In this document: positions 5,008 through 5,888 of the stretch, piece after piece
Layout: every line of letters starts with the position of its first letter
Numbering within the stretch: the stretch's first letter is position 1
NCBI GenBank assembly: GCA_022615295.1
Contig: JAKEHF010000133.1
Span: forward strand, 1 to 5,888
Direction: 5' to 3'
DNA: 5,888 nt
DNA from: Actinomycetota bacterium
GTDB lineage: Bacteria > Actinomycetota > Acidimicrobiia > Spongiisociales > ZC4RG35
Notes under the pieces: generated by a model
What the model was told of the DNA's origin: nothing
Database searches by the model: none
The model's input: only the letters and a program-made list of their open reading frames with translations
Position numbers and translations under genes: made by a program

Positions 5008-5888
5008 ATGAAGCTCGTTGCTGTGATGCTTGCGATCGCGCTGACGGCGTGTGGCGCAGGCGGGACCGAAGACGTCTGGGAGGACCCCGACGGTGTGCTC
5101 TTCCGGATCGAGTCGGAGGGTGGGTTCGCACCCGTCGAGTGGTTGCTCCGCAGGGGACCGGTCTACACCCTGATGACGGACGGCCGTCTGATCTCCGAAG
5201 GGGTGGTGATCGCCATCTTTCCCGGCCCGCTGGTCCCGCCCTATCAGGTGACCATGCTGACCGAAGGCGAGACGACCCAGATCAGGGAGATGATCGAGCG
5301 GATGGGCCTCCCCGGCATGACCCACGAGATCGACGACTCCGCGGCCAACTTCGTGGCCGACGCCACCACAGAGACCATCGTCTATCGGGATGCCAACGGC
5401 ACCCACCGGTATTCGGTCTATGCCCTCGGGCTCACCGAGGACCGCCCATCAAGTGAGGCGACACGGGTGCTCGCCGAGTTGAGATCGATCCTCGACGAGA
5501 TCGCGGCGACCCGGGAGTCCTCGCCCTACACGCCGGAGCGGGTCCGGGTGCTCGCCGGAGCAGCCGTCATCAACAGCGAGTTCGAGGACCTACGTCCCTG
5601 GCCCCTGTCCGACACAGAACTCTCAGGGTGGGACGAGCTGAACGACACCTGGTCTTGCAGGGCCTTCGAGGGCGAGGTGCTCGACCTGTTCACCGACGCC
5701 ACCGAGACCACTACCTGGACCAACCCGACCCCGGGGGCCGACGACCTGACCCTCCTCGTCGAAGGCGCGAACGCGCTCGTGATCGGCCTGGACGTCGCCT
5801 GGCGCGTGACGGCCTTCAACCGCGCGGCGGAGCGTCTCACGGGGCGACGGCGTGAGGACGTGCTCGGCCGCGACTGGTTCGACACGAT
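5008..5888 (+). CDS. Putative lipoprotein of unknown function, running into a PAS-like C-terminus; end outside window
   Basis: Open for 293 codons to the window edge. Residues 1-15 form a short lipoprotein signal: Lys2, a hydrophobic run LVAVMLAIAL, then lipobox LTAC with Cys15 as the lipid site, followed by GAGG. Residues about 25-245 are a soluble exported domain I do not recognise. It is acidic, with a second Cys at 217 (TWSCRAFEG) and segments such as EDLRPWPL (193-200); no catalytic motif is evident. From about residue 250 the sequence becomes PAS-like (see separate entry), which is unexpected behind a lipid anchor. The start at 5008 is set by the signal peptide; no ribosome site is seen in the 40-base gap after the aminotransferase, and that gap shows no terminator. 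The lipoprotein part shows no link to purine breakdown. The lipoprotein call is good, but the nature of the full protein is uncertain. Confidence 0.75.
   Translation, partial: MKLVAVMLAIALTACGAGGTEDVWEDPDGVLFRIESEGGFAPVEWLLRRGPVYTLMTDGRLISEGVVIAIFPGPLVPPYQVTMLTEGETTQIREMIERMGLPGMTHEIDDSAANFVADATTETIVYRDANGTHRYSVYALGLTEDRPSSEATRVLAELRSILDEIAATRESSPYTPERVRVLAGAAVINSEFEDLRPWPLSDTELSGWDELNDTWSCRAFEGEVLDLFTDATETTTWTNPTPGADDLTLLVEGANALVIGLDVAWRVTAFNRAAERLTGRRREDVLGRDWFDT
5755..5888 (+). other. PAS domain start, in frame with the lipoprotein; possible fusion or chimeric join
   Basis: Residues about 250-293 read LVEGANALVIGLD, then RVTAFNRAAERLTG and EDVLGRDWFDT. This is the standard N-terminal half of a PAS sensor domain (small-molecule or redox sensing in kinases, cyclases or regulators): the helix before the first strand, the N-R-A-A-E helix with the T-G turn, and the LGRDW segment. 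Codon use shifts here to GCG, ACG, GTG and CGC, against the GCC, ACC, GTC and AGG common just upstream. The rest of the domain and any output module lie beyond the window. Confidence 0.65.

Noticed and set aside
5526..5885. 119-codon minus-strand open frame at the right end
   Set aside because: Ser/Arg-rich antisense shadow of the lipoprotein/PAS frame; no family resemblance.

Overview
This is a high-GC, gene-dense stretch of about 5.9 kb. The protein families, the strong G/C preference at third codon positions, the TANNNT-type -10 boxes placed right against start codons and the lipobox protein all fit an actinobacterium. Frequent AGG arginine codons would suit an Acidimicrobiia-like lineage, but that is a guess. 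The window carries four genes for oxidative purine (urate) breakdown, a divergent class III aminotransferase, and the start of an unrelated lipoprotein gene.

Minus strand, positions 3613 down to 1: one tightly packed operon. Transcribed first is allantoinase (3613-2324). Next is a fused allantoicase/OHCU decarboxylase (2327-900), then 5-hydroxyisourate hydrolase (903-589), then the N-terminal two thirds of a cofactor-independent urate oxidase (587 to beyond position 1). The junctions are ATGA and GTGA 4-base overlaps and a 1-base gap, so translation is probably coupled. Together the products would convert urate to 5-hydroxyisourate (uricase), then OHCU (HIUase), S-allantoin (OHCU decarboxylase domain), allantoate (allantoinase), and ureidoglycolate plus urea (allantoicase domains). 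Gene order is roughly the reverse of the pathway order.

Positions 3614-3683: a 70-base divergent promoter region. It holds a -10-like box for each direction and a short inverted repeat between them.

Plus strand, 3684-4967: a complete PLP-dependent class III aminotransferase with all catalytic residues. Its place back to back with the ureide operon suggests it handles glyoxylate or an amino-group transfer from purine breakdown, but the substrate cannot be read from sequence.

Plus strand, 5008 to the end: an ORF with a lipoprotein signal peptide and an unrecognised exported domain. In its last 45 or so residues it runs in frame into what looks like a normally cytoplasmic PAS domain, with a visible change in codon use. 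This is either an unusual fusion or a chimeric join, and it is the main anomaly in the window. The fused allantoicase/OHCU decarboxylase is the most interesting biology. I saw no RNA genes, CRISPR arrays, insertion sequences or clear intrinsic terminators.
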